This document shows positions 8,286 through 17,181 of a stretch of 17,181 bases of DNA, one piece after another (the stretch's first letter is position 1; every line of letters begins with the position of its first letter). Under the pieces are notes generated by a model. That model made no database searches. It was not told the DNA's origin and saw only the letters and a list, made by a program, of their open reading frames with translations. Both the position numbers and the translations under genes were made by a program. Location: the NCBI GenBank assembly GCA_004151065.3, contig NWUY0300107184.1, forward strand, positions 9,897 through 27,077, in the 5' to 3' direction. Source of the DNA: Larix sibirica (lineage: Eukaryota; Streptophyta; Pinopsida; Pinales; Pinaceae).

Positions 8286-8765
8286 TTATAGAGGGATTAC
8301 CTGTAACCAAACCTTGCTAAAGTAGTGTTGGAATCTGGTTACTATTGATTTTAAACCATCTTCTCTATTCAAATTATTTGGGCGCTTCTCAATTTCGATG
8401 GCTTCCCTGAATTTTTTCTTCTAGTAATCATCCACTTGGGTTAGAGTTTTGGCATATTCAATGCAAATATGATGCTTCGTCTTGTTAGAATGTTCGGCTA
8501 GAGTGGAGGAACTAGTATGATTTTGTTTAATGTTGGTTGCATGTTCATGAATCCTAATTTTGAAAGAACGTTTAGTTTCACCAACATAAGTTTTTCCTCA
8601 TGAGCAAGGAATCATGTAGACACCTTTCTTGTGAATGGGATCGGTGGGATCCTTAACAAACCTAATGGAATTCCTAATTGTTGTTAGGGTTTTGAAAGTA
8701 TCTCTAATGATCTTCTTATTTGGAACTCTAGCCAATTTATATGACTTAATTAAATAATCTCAACT
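8286..8765 (-). mobile_element. Penelope-like retroelement remnant: GIY-YIG endonuclease domain, with in-frame stops
   Basis: One minus-strand frame of about 160 codons, with only two internal stops, reads through a whole Penelope-type endonuclease. In order: LARVPNKKIIRDTF, then NSIRFVKDPTDP, then KKGVYMIPCS*GKTYVGETKR, RIHEHATN, LAEHSNKTKHHI, and the FREAIEIEKRPNNLNREDG block, ending at TAA 8286-8288. The KDP-GVY-IPC-YVGET spacing and the E-x-x-E-I-E-K-RPNNLNREDG tail are typical of Penelope-like elements and not of bacterial or MSH1-type GIY-YIG proteins. The TGA replaces the second cysteine of IPCxCG; a TAG interrupts DDY-KKKF. The reverse transcriptase that should precede it (above 8770 on this strand) is absent, consistent with 5' truncation on insertion. 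In land plants, endonuclease-bearing elements of this type (Dryad) are known from conifers and attributed to old transfer from arthropods. Confidence 0.88.
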
Positions 8766-8769
8766 CTTG

Positions 8770-9842
8770 ACCCAACATACAATCCACCAATCAACTCTGT
8801 GTTCAACAATTATGCAAACTTCCTAATAGCTCACACACCCAACCACCTAATTATCCAACATCCTCAAGGATGAAAGAGATGCACATGATGCATGCATACA
8901 GTCATATAGCCCCAAGGAACAAAAGACAACCCAATGCCATGTTACACATGGCCTGCATGTGTGCTCAATGAAAATCCAAAGATTGTGTACAACTTCTCAG
9001 GGTAAAACATACATGTATGTAACCTTTCAAAGATTTTGGACACAACATATAGCCATGGATTCAATAATTACAAGGCTTATGATAGCCATAAGGCTTGACA
9101 AAAAAATTAGAAACTTAGCTATTAACTTGCAACAACCAATTAATGGTAACCTTAGATCTTGAACCTCTTACAAATCAAATAGTGGGCACAACATACTTAT
9201 TAGTGTTCTTTAATTTCGAATGGAGAATGAAACTATGGAGTGTAATAACATTGCTACAATCATAATATCCAATCACTTTAACACAACTATCTAGGGTAGT
9301 AAAACCATCCAACAACCATTAGCGCTCTTAGAACAACCATTAAAAATAAATAGGATCAGCAAATTAAACATATAAGAGAGATTCTCACTGCACATAAAAC
9401 CAGTCACATAATGGACACAAATATTTTACCCTATAAACCCAAATGGGAAAACCATCTTTGAATGGTTGCTCAGTTCTCTATTTTGGAAATCGTTGGTTAC
9501 AATGCAGCTCATGACTCTTTATGCATCCTCCTCTCTTTGGCTAGTCAACAAGAAAAAAGACCTTGAGAGTGAAGTTTTTAAGAAGATACGGGAGAGTTGT
9601 GTGGTAATGATAAGTCCAAGAGAGTGACCTTTCATTTCCCTTCCTCTCTCTTTTTCTCTCCTACATTTATTTGTCTTCTACATTTAATTCTTTTATTTTT
9701 CCTCCTTTTCTTTGTAATTTCTTTTGTCTTTTATTGGTTGCATTATATTTTATATTTTATCTAACCTTCATCAATTGTTGAATTGCACTTGTAGGAATTA
9801 ATTCTTACAACCATTCACTTGTTTGAATCCTTTTTGGATCAT
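8770..9842. other. Intergenic DNA; pyrimidine-rich tract before the DUF4283 remnant
   Basis: No coding motif on either strand, and no reverse transcriptase for the adjacent Penelope-like remnant. From about 9630 to 9750 the plus strand is strongly pyrimidine-rich (CCTTCCTCTCTCTTTTTCTC and similar), which could be the leader of the LINE-type element that starts at 9843. Confidence 0.35.
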
Positions 9843-10360
9843 ATGGGCAATGTAGTGCCTTCGTCTTCAAAGCATTTTTCTTTCAAGGATGCGGTCAAGA
9901 CCAAAACTGCTACTTCAAATGCTCTAAAACCTACTATACATAGCGCATATATCATGGAGAAATTAGAAGAGGTGCCAATGTTGTAGATATATGAGTCAGA
10001 GGTCATAGAACTACTCTATGTTTATGATTCATCTATGGTAATTTGCAGATTCAATGGTTTTTTGTGTCCTACATTAGAGTTGCACTAGTAGATCTATTCA
10101 ATCTACACAAAGCATTGTAAGGTATATCTATGCTCCAAATATTTCTTTATTGTTTAGTTTCAAACCTTGTTCATTATCAAAAATATTTTGAGGGTCCCTA
10201 GTTCTGTGGAATACTGGCTCTTTTTGTCACCCCATGGTTCCCATATTTTGAGCCAACCACTATGTTTGTCACCAAAATTCTAATTTGGGTTTGTCTCCCG
10301 AATCTGCCACTATGTTTTCAGCATTTATCAATTTTTGAAGCTATCCAAAATAATACTATA
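9843..10360 (+). pseudogene. LINE-type ORF1 (DUF4283) remnant, stops and frameshift
   Basis: From ATG 9843 the frame reads SSSKHFSFKDAVKTKT, then MEKLEEVPML, SEVIELLYVYDSSMVICRFNG and KVYLCSKYFFIV*F, with several stops. It then continues in another frame (from about 10205) as VTPWFPYFEPTTMFVT, WVCLPNLPLCF and LSIFEAIQN. This is the order of DUF4283, the N-terminal domain of plant LINE ORF1 and related gag-like proteins that package element RNA: start peptide, LVGRF-like strand, FIVRF-like strand, then PWxPxFDP and VWVRLPNLPL. The zinc knuckle, endonuclease and reverse transcriptase that would follow are not seen downstream. An old 3'-deleted copy; a domesticated gene is unlikely given at least four stops. 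Confidence 0.75.
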
Positions 10361-11749
10361 ATGAATTCTAATGGTTATAAATATAGTTTTTAAATTCAAT
10401 AGTTATTTATTTACAATAAAATTATTATGAGAGAGAGTACTTACAATTCTAGAGCAAGGAACAAGCTTATCTAGGGAGGTTTTGGGTCTGTCTTTAAAGT
10501 ATTAATAAATCAAAAATTAACATGGACATTTTTAATAAATCTTTGTGTGCAATAGGTCAATGATTTATTAGATTGATTGTTTCGGATGGAGCTAGGTTAT
10601 AATTCATCTAATTAGACATAAATCAAGATTTATTTGCAAATAAATATAGGTGTTTATGATATGGAAGGAACATGAGTAATTTAATAGAATCACAACTTAA
10701 GGATCATGTAGCATTGTATTTGTAATGATAATAAATCGATTTATTTTGGAGAACTTGTAGTGCTCAATACAAGTATGGTATTTTCATCTTTTGTGTTGCA
10801 ATAGTTGCCTCCTACTATTTTATTTCATGTTATAATGATATTTTGAACATTGTATTTGTATTTTTTCCCTACTCGTGGATTCATAACTTGTTAATGTTGT
10901 TGCATTCCGTCTATATGTCAAATGCCAAATGCATCGAGACATTGTGGGGCATTATAAATTTTTCATACGGCTATAAAATGATGGGCTTAGAAATTATAGA
11001 TTCTTCAAGAAAAAGTTTAGAATATTAACAAGGACCAAATTATATAAATGTGGAAACCAACTTGTAATATCTCCAATAAAATCAATAATAACCAACCATT
11101 AAGCACAAGAAGGAGAGCTATTTTAAAAGTTATTATATGAGAACACAACAAAGGAAAAGTATGTCAAAGTTGACATAATACTACCTCTTCCAATAAAATA
11201 AATGAAATAGATAAATCCCTCACATGCAACCTAGAGCATCAAATTTAGAATAAATGTATCAATCTTAACTTTGAATCTATTATTCATCTGGAGAAACTCC
11301 AAAAACATACAAAGTCATTGACGAGAAAATATACTTATAGAAAATTCCTTGGAATTATTTTTCTTTTTCCTTTTATTCATCCTTTACAAATATATTCTCT
11401 CAAGTTTTCCACTCAAAGATTATACACACTTGGATTCCTATGTTTTTTCTCTTTGGAAATCTAGAACCATAGGATACACTCTTGAAGTTTAAGCAATCCC
11501 TTCTCGAGATCAATTCTCAATATTTTAAGTTTTAACTTCTCATTATCTCGCTTAGTATTTTTCAAATAAATTAAAATTTAATGTTGAATTTTTCAAAATA
11601 ATCTATACTAATATAATATTATATAAGGATCATCTTATGTAGAGAAAACCATAAAATTAGACAATCTTACAAGAAGAAAGCATTAAATTGTGTGTAGCAT
11701 ACAAGTGGGTTTATTGTAATAAAACCATTCAAGAGTGAGATGTCCCTAC
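10361..11749. other. AT-rich intergenic DNA, nothing recognised
   Basis: Probably old repeat sequence, but no translated motif, element end or RNA gene could be supported. Confidence 0.45.
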
Positions 11750-13182
11750 CCAACATCCCGCCCATGGAATTGGTAGCCATGATATAGGGATCTCTAATTT
11801 AGGCCCACGATTGGGCCATAACACTCTAATACTAGCTAAGCTTGCCTCCTAGGAAGGGCATGAATTAAAACACAATGCATGCACATGTATGATAATTAGT
11901 AGAAATAATAAGCATGGATTCATAAAGATTCATGACAACTAACTTTCATGAATACATAAAACATAATCACACACAACACACAAGATACATTGATTTCCAT
12001 AACATAAAATAAACATAAATTTTGCATATTTACAAACAACGATAAGGCAGTTGTATTTTAACAAAATTTGGTCCAAGAAATTGGTTGCATATGAGAATTT
12101 TTCCACCCAAGTATATATGCCATGTCTATATACTACCCCAAAGCTGAGCTTTGAGGCCGCTAGGGTGAAGGAATCAACTACAGGCTTCCATCTCTCTCAT
12201 CCCAACCCATATTTTCTCATGCTTAGCCAATCTGCTCACTACAGAGAATGCCAACCATCTCTTCTAGCCATCAAGAAGTCATGGAATTCTCTTCCCATTT
12301 CCCACACAACATAAAGAAGATATTCCCTTTCTCATCTCCACATCCCCTTAGGAATATTCTTCCATCCAACACTTTTTTGTGTGGGCAGAAAGTTCCTAGT
12401 ATATTATATGTTTTTTTGAGAATTACCTACAAGAACAATACTTGTACCTAAAGCATCCAATAAGAATCAAATGCACAGTACGTCATAGATTCCTAACTTT
12501 CCCAACCTTTATTCTCACCTATAGTCATCTACCTTTTATCCAATATATTCTACAATTTCTTCTTCACAATGTTGATTTCAATCCATTTCTATTTCCATGG
12601 ATATCAATGGAGAACACAACATCAACAATGTAGACCATTAATGTGAGAATCATGGAATGAATGCTAGAGTGAATGACAATGAGATACTTGAGGTAAAACA
12701 TGGTTGACATTACTTATGACAAGGGGAGAGTAGGACTCTTATACTTCCCCATGATGATTGTATTTAGCCCATGGTATCGTAACTACATGAGAATACTTTC
12801 CCAACAACCTCTTACATTGATTCAATGATTGGTTTTAATAATTCAAAGGAGGTGGATGGATTCATTTAAGAAAAGTGGTGGAAAATAAATGAGACCTAAG
12901 GTTGACACTTGGAAATAGAGGATTTATTTTCCCATGGGCCTCATTTCATCTTCCCCTCTAGTGGAATAGTAGACCCTCTTGTGCTCTCTACAACCTTCTT
13001 GCATTGTTTTATATTATATTCAAGAAGTAATATTTGCATCACTTTAATCCACACATGGTCCATATATGCATGCCTAGTCAGGCCTTCACCTCGAGGTTTG
13101 CACTAGGAATCTATACTAACATATTTACATCATTTAAAAAACTAAGTTAGTACATCCCATGGGTCAAAACTAAGGTATTACA
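11750..13182 (-). other. Possible LTR-like segment, boundaries uncertain
   Basis: On the minus strand a TGTAATACC end starts at 13182, a common 5' terminus of plant gypsy LTRs. A second LTR-like end, TGTTATGGCCCAATCG, lies near 11823. No matching second end, target duplication, primer-binding site or coding was found. Short plus-strand open frames (12051-12633, 12909-13106) show no motif. Confidence 0.25.
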
Positions 13183-13538
13183 AAGGGAACACCCTTATAA
13201 ATAGAATATGATGGGTACATTGTTGTATAAACCATAAATTTTATGGGTTTGAGAGTTTTACTACACGTTATTCTTGAGGGTTTTCTCTCTAAAACCACTC
13301 ATAAAAAATGTTTAAATTGAATGTAAAATTTCAACACTAAGAATGATAAAATAATATTATCTTTTCATATAACACTAATTACAATGCATTATCTAATATG
13401 TTTCAAGGGATTAGTGCAAGGAATCAATTGTAGACATATGCAATTATATAAAAGTCATTTCGATTTATTCAAATTTGGTGAGATACAAGTTTCAATTTTT
13501 CTTATTTATACATACATTGGTATGCAATGCATATTTTC

Positions 13539-13576
<38 letters not shown>

Positions 13577-13577
13577 A
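13539..13577. repeat. Compound microsatellite (AT)n(GT)n
   Basis: Twelve AT units followed by seven GT units, within what should be the LTR of the adjacent gypsy element. Confidence 0.95.
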
Positions 13578-13640
13578 TAAGTGTAGCTTCCTAAGCTATA
13601 TCATAACCAATATATTACAATCAACCCCTCATGAAATGCT

Positions 13641-13800
13641 TCAACCTTGAAGCATGGGTAATGATGAGTGCCATGATATGAAATCTTCACTCCCATGGGT
13701 AGCTTTGGATTCTAGTAGGCTCTTCCACTTGATAAGGTGTCCATAAATCTCTTGAACAAATGGATTTGGTTGGCTTACTTTTATAATTCCTTATGGTTCC
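13641..13800 (-). pseudogene. Chromodomain at the integrase C terminus
   Basis: The minus strand reads GHLIKWKSLLESKATHGSED, then FISWHSSLPMLQG and TGA at 13641-13643. This matches the YLIKWKxLPxxxATWExExFI pattern of chromovirus chromodomains, which bind chromatin marks and steer integration. The conserved Trp of ATWE is His here. Just upstream are PLDEEGRLVMEP and a stop. Confidence 0.75.
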
Positions 13801-14041
13801 ATTACTAGTCTTCCTTCTTCATCCAAGGGGGATAATTCTATTTGTATAGGATTTATTTGGCCAATTTTTTCTTTAAGTGGGGAACATTCAAAAAAAGTCA
13901 TGTGAATTCTGTTTGGAATATATAATGCATACGCTTCTTGGACTACTAGCTTCTTAATTTGTTAAGTACCATAAAACATGGGTGCAAGATTATGATTCGT
14001 GTAGTTTTTAAGCAAGTTTGTGTGTGTGGTTGGAGTCAAAC

Positions 14042-14524
14042 TGTTGGTTCCCTAGTATGCATAATGATGTAAATGGGGGTATTAGAATATATTTTGTAAA
14101 AGGGGAAAATGATAAGACTTAAAGAAATGTAATGACTCACCTTCTTAGGGTTAGGGTTTATGACTCATTTAGGGTTCATGAGCCTTTATAAGGCTTCCTT
14201 GGGAAGAGAGAAGAGATATCGAGATGAGAGACTCAGTTGCTTTGGATTGAGATAGACTTGAGAGCTTTGAGAGTCTAGGATTTGTAGCAACTTTCCTTCC
14301 TACCTCTATGGCAAGGAGGGATTTTGTATAGTTCTTCTTTCAAGAAATAAAACATCTAGATTTGGTTTTGTGTTATTTCTTGCATTGATGTTTATATGTT
14401 TAGTTTATTGTTCACGTTTGTGATTTCTTGGCTTATTTGGTTTAATTTTATGCACGTAGATCTTTGAATAAAGGCAGATATCTCCCTCGCGGATCTATGG
14501 AACTGTTGGACTACAAAGCCAACA
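14042..14524 (+). mobile_element. Solo LTR, 483 bp, inserted in the gypsy integrase
   Basis: It begins TGTTGGTTCC and ends AAGCCAACA, so the 6 bp ends are perfect inverted repeats. It is flanked by CAAAC (14037-14041) and CAAAT (14525-14529), a 5 bp target duplication with one mismatch. TATAA at 14187-14191 and AATAAA at 14346-14351 give plus-strand orientation and U3-R-U5 order. Removing the LTR and one target copy joins integrase EEGDWVSI to *LQP, the usual RLQP of the family with CGA turned to TGA. The TGTTGG/CCAACA ends and size suggest a Ty1/copia origin, but with no internal region this is inference. Confidence 0.88.
14133..14191 (+). promoter_or_regulatory. LTR promoter: two TGACTCA sites around a telo-box, then TATA
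   Basis: TGACTCA (GCN4/bZIP-type core) occurs at 14133-14139 and 14161-14167. Between them is TTAGGGTTAGGGTTT, the plant telo-box (AAACCCTAA) read on the other strand. TATAA follows at 14187-14191, 20 bp after the second site. Confidence 0.5.
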
Positions 14525-15574
14525 CAAATAGACACCCAATCTCCTTCTTCGAACCCATGGTTAGTTCTTTTCTAATTGACTTATCACTTGATTTCACTCC
14601 TAGCTTGCTTAAGATGATTCTTTAGGATATGAAGTATCTCATTCGCAGTGTATACTTTATAGTAGGTTCTATGTAATTGGCAACAACATACTCTTTTATT
14701 GATGTTGGTGGGTATCCATATTATAAAGATTCAAAATTAGTCATTTTTGCTCAAGTTTAATAGGTAGTGTTTTACCGCCATTCTATAAAGTGTTGCCATT
14801 TTTTACACTACAGTTGGAAAATTCCTCAAGTATCCTTCAAGGAATTTATTTACCACTTGAATTTGTCCATATGTCTAGGGTTGTATGATGTGCCTATGGT
14901 TAATGCGGTTCCAACTTGTTGGAAAAATTCCTTCCAAAGTTGCTAGTGAATTTGGGATCCATACCGCTAACAATGATTTTGGGGAATTAATGGACTCTAT
15001 AAACATTGTTCACATATCATTATTTGATTGGTTTTATCTTTTGATGGTACTCCAATGAATTCAACATATTTGGTTAATCAATCTATAATTACAAATATGA
15101 TATCTTGCCCTTTAAAATAGGGAGACATATGATAAAATCCATAGATACTTTAATCCACTTTTTATCTATAATATGATTGGGTTGAAGGAGACTACAAGAG
15201 GAAATTGATTCGAACTTCTACTGTTGATATGTGTCACATTCAACCACATACTTCTAGATATCATCATTCATCCTTTCTAAAAGAATGATTGTAGGATGTT
15301 GTAGTATGTTTTGAAAAGTCCATCATGGCTAGTAATCGGGCATATATGATTCTCTTATAGGACTTGTATTTTCAATTTGAAATGGTTGCATAAATATGTT
15401 CTTCCCTTACACTAGAGTATATCATTTTCCCAAGAACATCTTGAGTTTGCTTAATTGCTTCTTTTAACTTCCCTAATTATCTTCCTAGTTTATGGGTTTT
15501 TGCATACGTTTTTTGAACATTTGAGTTCCATTCAAATATGGCTACTAAATTAAACATAGTGTGGAATGTCCCTC

Positions 15575-16135
15575 TTATTTCCTTGGTAAGATATCTACAA
15601 CTTGATTCTCCTTACCCTTCTTGTAAAGGATCTCAAAATAAAAATAAAAAACTTGGATTTGGTTGACCCACTTTTGTTTTTCTAATTATAAGCTCATAAT
15701 AAGTTTACGAAATATTCAAGTTGTTGTTGTTAGTTTTGACCAAAACAAATTCTCCTGTTAGGTATTGTTTCCATGTTTCCAAGTTTGAATGATAACTAGA
15801 ATTTGTTTGTCATGTGTTAATAATTCTTGCTCTCATTGGATTAACATTTGAATGTAAAATCCAATGAGGTGACTCTCATGCATAAGCACAGCTTTTATTC
15901 TTAAACTTGAAGCATAATATGTGAGGACAAATGACTTCATGAAGTCCTAGGTAGCCAAAATTATAGTGGAATTCATTAGAGTTTTCATCCTCCAAAAACA
16001 AGCTTTTGATACATCATCTCATCTAAAAGCATATATATTCAATAGGGTTGTTCATGGAGCAACATTCTCTACATAGTTTTTCTCCAATTTTATGTCATTA
16101 TTTGTAAGGACTAGGAATCCACGTAATAATGTGAT
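15575..16135 (-). pseudogene. Gypsy reverse transcriptase tail and RNase H, inactive
   Basis: The minus strand begins LRGFLVLTNNDIKLEKNYV, the family's LRGFLGLTGYYRRFVKNY joint after reverse transcriptase. It continues as LATxDFMKSFVLTYYASSL, RIKAVLMHESHLIGF, LLTHDKQILVII and TWKHGNNT, then a DPLQEG/ILYKKGKENQVVD-like end. The canonical ECDAS is TYYAS, so the first catalytic Asp of RNase H is lost. The reverse transcriptase active site (YxDD) is not present anywhere upstream. Confidence 0.8.
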
Positions 16136-16209
16136 GGTTTTGGGACTATTTAGTATTCTTGCTTTTGTTTTCTTAGTGTAACAAAAAAAAATAGTAGTAT
16201 TGAGGCTAG

Positions 16210-17140
16210 GGAAATAAAATGATGATAGGCGTATAAAGGGTAGGCTTTAAAATGGGTTTAAGAATATGGGGTAGAGAAATACCATTCATTACAGAAATAG
16301 AGAGTGTTGGGATTGTATTTTTATTTTGATCACAAGATTCATCTTCAAGGATTTTAGATTCTTCACTCAATTTGTCAATTTTTATATTAGATGCAGATAT
16401 GTTGCCTACTTATTCCTCATTGTTGTTTATCACTATTATTTATTTCACATATGTAGAATTTTTTTCCTTCCATTTATGGTTTGGACTACAATTAGCTGCA
16501 CTACAATTAAAGCAAGGTGGGTTTTCATGTTTTCCTTTCTTTTCATGACATGCTGCGATATTTTTGTTTGGAAGAATGTATTTTGAATTTGATTTTTTGG
16601 ATTGGACCAAGATGGTCGGTGATAAGACATGAGTATTGTTTCAACAAGTTTTCTTTTTAGTTGTGCTTATCCTACATCTTTGATGTATAATAATTTGAGT
16701 TCACTTCTTATACCTTGTTTCAACCATCTTAAGGTGATTTGTAGTAGGTGACCCTCTGATATGTCTATCACAAATGTGACTAGTACTTGTAGATAAAAAA
16801 AGTACTCCTCGATTATACCAAATTGTTGTAACCAAGTGAGTTTAGTGAAAATTTCCTTCTTATCTATACTTGAAACCTTTATTTTTATTTTTATTTTTCG
16901 CATGTCTCAAACTCGTGCTAATCTTAGGGACTTTGAGTTCCACCATATGAACCATTCACTAGTTGAGACTTCCAAATGAATAGATGAAAATATAATTTTC
17001 TCTTCATCATCCTGCAACTAATATATCTCAAAATAGCATTCAATTTTATTCATCCATATTGTACCTTTCCTATTATCCTTGCTGTTAAAATTTGGTAAAC
17101 CAAATTTTATTTTGTGCATGAAACCACTAGAATAACCTGA
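16210..17140 (-). pseudogene. Gypsy gag with start of protease
   Basis: The minus strand reads KFGLPNFNSKDNRKGTIWMN, KIECYFEIYQL, EEKIIFSSIHLEVSTSEWF, then EIFTKLTWLQQFGIIEEYF, EGHLLQITLRWLKQGIRSEL and KLLYIKDVG, the usual plan of a gypsy capsid (LPKFDG ... WL.KIE.YF ... HLEG.A..W ... GLKPEIR.EL). A zinc-knuckle-like region follows near 16450-16500 but its cysteines are mostly gone. TISISVMNGISLPHILKP near 16260-16310 resembles the start of the protease; the DSGS active site is absent. The only open stretches are 16667-16903 and 16445-16630. Confidence 0.8.
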
Positions 17141-17181
17141 GTTGGTTGAGTAATTGTTGTGGGGAAAATGCACCTATAGTT

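Larger units (their letters stand above)
13800..15400 (-). pseudogene. Gypsy integrase, split by a solo LTR, catalytic residues lost
   Basis: The minus strand shows the zinc-binding start (SHDGLFKTYYNILQSFF, then KYVVECDTYQQ with Tyr for the second Cys). The core follows (VSMDFI ... LPILKGQDIIFVIID; SGMDPKFTSNF; YGQIQVVNKFLEGYLRNF), then the C-terminal part (YGYPPTSIKEYV, NEILHILKNHLKQAR, EEGDWVSI). After the solo LTR come LAPMFYG and EAYALYIPNRIHMTFF, the GPY/F-type module. Canonical SDRD is SGMD and canonical DGQTE is YGQIQ, so the second Asp and the Glu of the D,D,E triad appear lost. Frames change several times. Confidence 0.85.
13619..17181 (-). mobile_element. Ty3/gypsy chromovirus, internally deleted, running off the right edge
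   Basis: Read on the minus strand from 17130 downwards the order is gag, start of protease, tail of reverse transcriptase, RNase H, integrase, chromodomain, then a polypurine-like ATGAGGGGTTGAT followed by TGTAATATATTGG at 13619, the likely 3' LTR start. The gene order (integrase after RNase H) defines Ty3/gypsy, and the chromodomain the chromovirus branch. All parts carry stops and frameshifts. The protease active site and nearly the whole reverse transcriptase are missing between about 16260 and 16135. A solo LTR interrupts the integrase at 14042-14524. The 5' LTR lies outside the window. Confidence 0.9.

Noticed and set aside
8083-8310. 75-codon hydrophobic minus-strand frame
   Set aside because: Overlaps the end of the endonuclease remnant in another frame; its Phe/Leu/Ser richness simply reflects the purine-rich plus strand.
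11750-13182. A complete LTR bounded by TGTAATACC and a CA end
   Set aside because: No matching target duplication, primer-binding site or convincing second terminus could be found, so it is listed only as a low-confidence segment.
15195-15225. GTTCGAATC, resembling a tRNA T-arm
   Set aside because: It falls in the integrase (KFESIS) and no other tRNA arms are present around it.

Overview
The window looks like nuclear DNA of a seed plant, most likely a conifer or other gymnosperm. It has one clear plant-specific transcription factor gene with GT-AG introns, one unidentified protein-coding exon, and then about 12 kb of AT-rich sequence holding only old, broken retroelements. One of these has a Penelope-type GIY-YIG endonuclease, a kind of element reported among land plants from conifers. 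The lineage call is inference; the gene and element calls rest on motifs read directly from translations.

Layout. Bases 1-1240: a 213-codon reading frame (+) of unknown function, perhaps the last exon of a larger gene. Bases 1449-1596: a degenerate ~40 bp tandem repeat. Bases 2683-4569 (-): a complete three-exon MYB-related (SHAQKYF-type) gene with an N-terminal CCHC zinc knuckle, of the KUA1/MYBS3 class, predicted 336 aa, followed upstream (4570-5400) by a CpG-rich leader/promoter. Its second intron ends in a duplicated 3' splice site, the most interesting gene-level oddity here. Bases 6206-6480: a decayed ubiquitin-like fragment. Bases 7982-8111: a 78-bp-spaced repeat pair. Bases 8286-8765 (-): a GIY-YIG endonuclease remnant of a Penelope-like element. 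Bases 9843-10360 (+): a frameshifted DUF4283 (LINE-type ORF1) remnant. Bases 11750-13182: an unassigned segment with an LTR-like end. Bases 13619-17181 (-): a Ty3/gypsy chromovirus running off the right edge, with gag, a deletion of protease/reverse transcriptase, RNase H, integrase and chromodomain, split by a 483 bp solo LTR (14042-14524).

The only part likely to be working as a gene with a definable role is the MYB-related factor, predicted to be a nuclear DNA-binding repressor. The retroelements are all disabled by stops, frameshifts and lost catalytic residues; several stops fit C-to-T decay at methylated CpG. No RNA gene, CRISPR array or bacterial-type feature was seen. Exon boundaries were chosen by eye from splice consensus and family continuity, not from transcripts.
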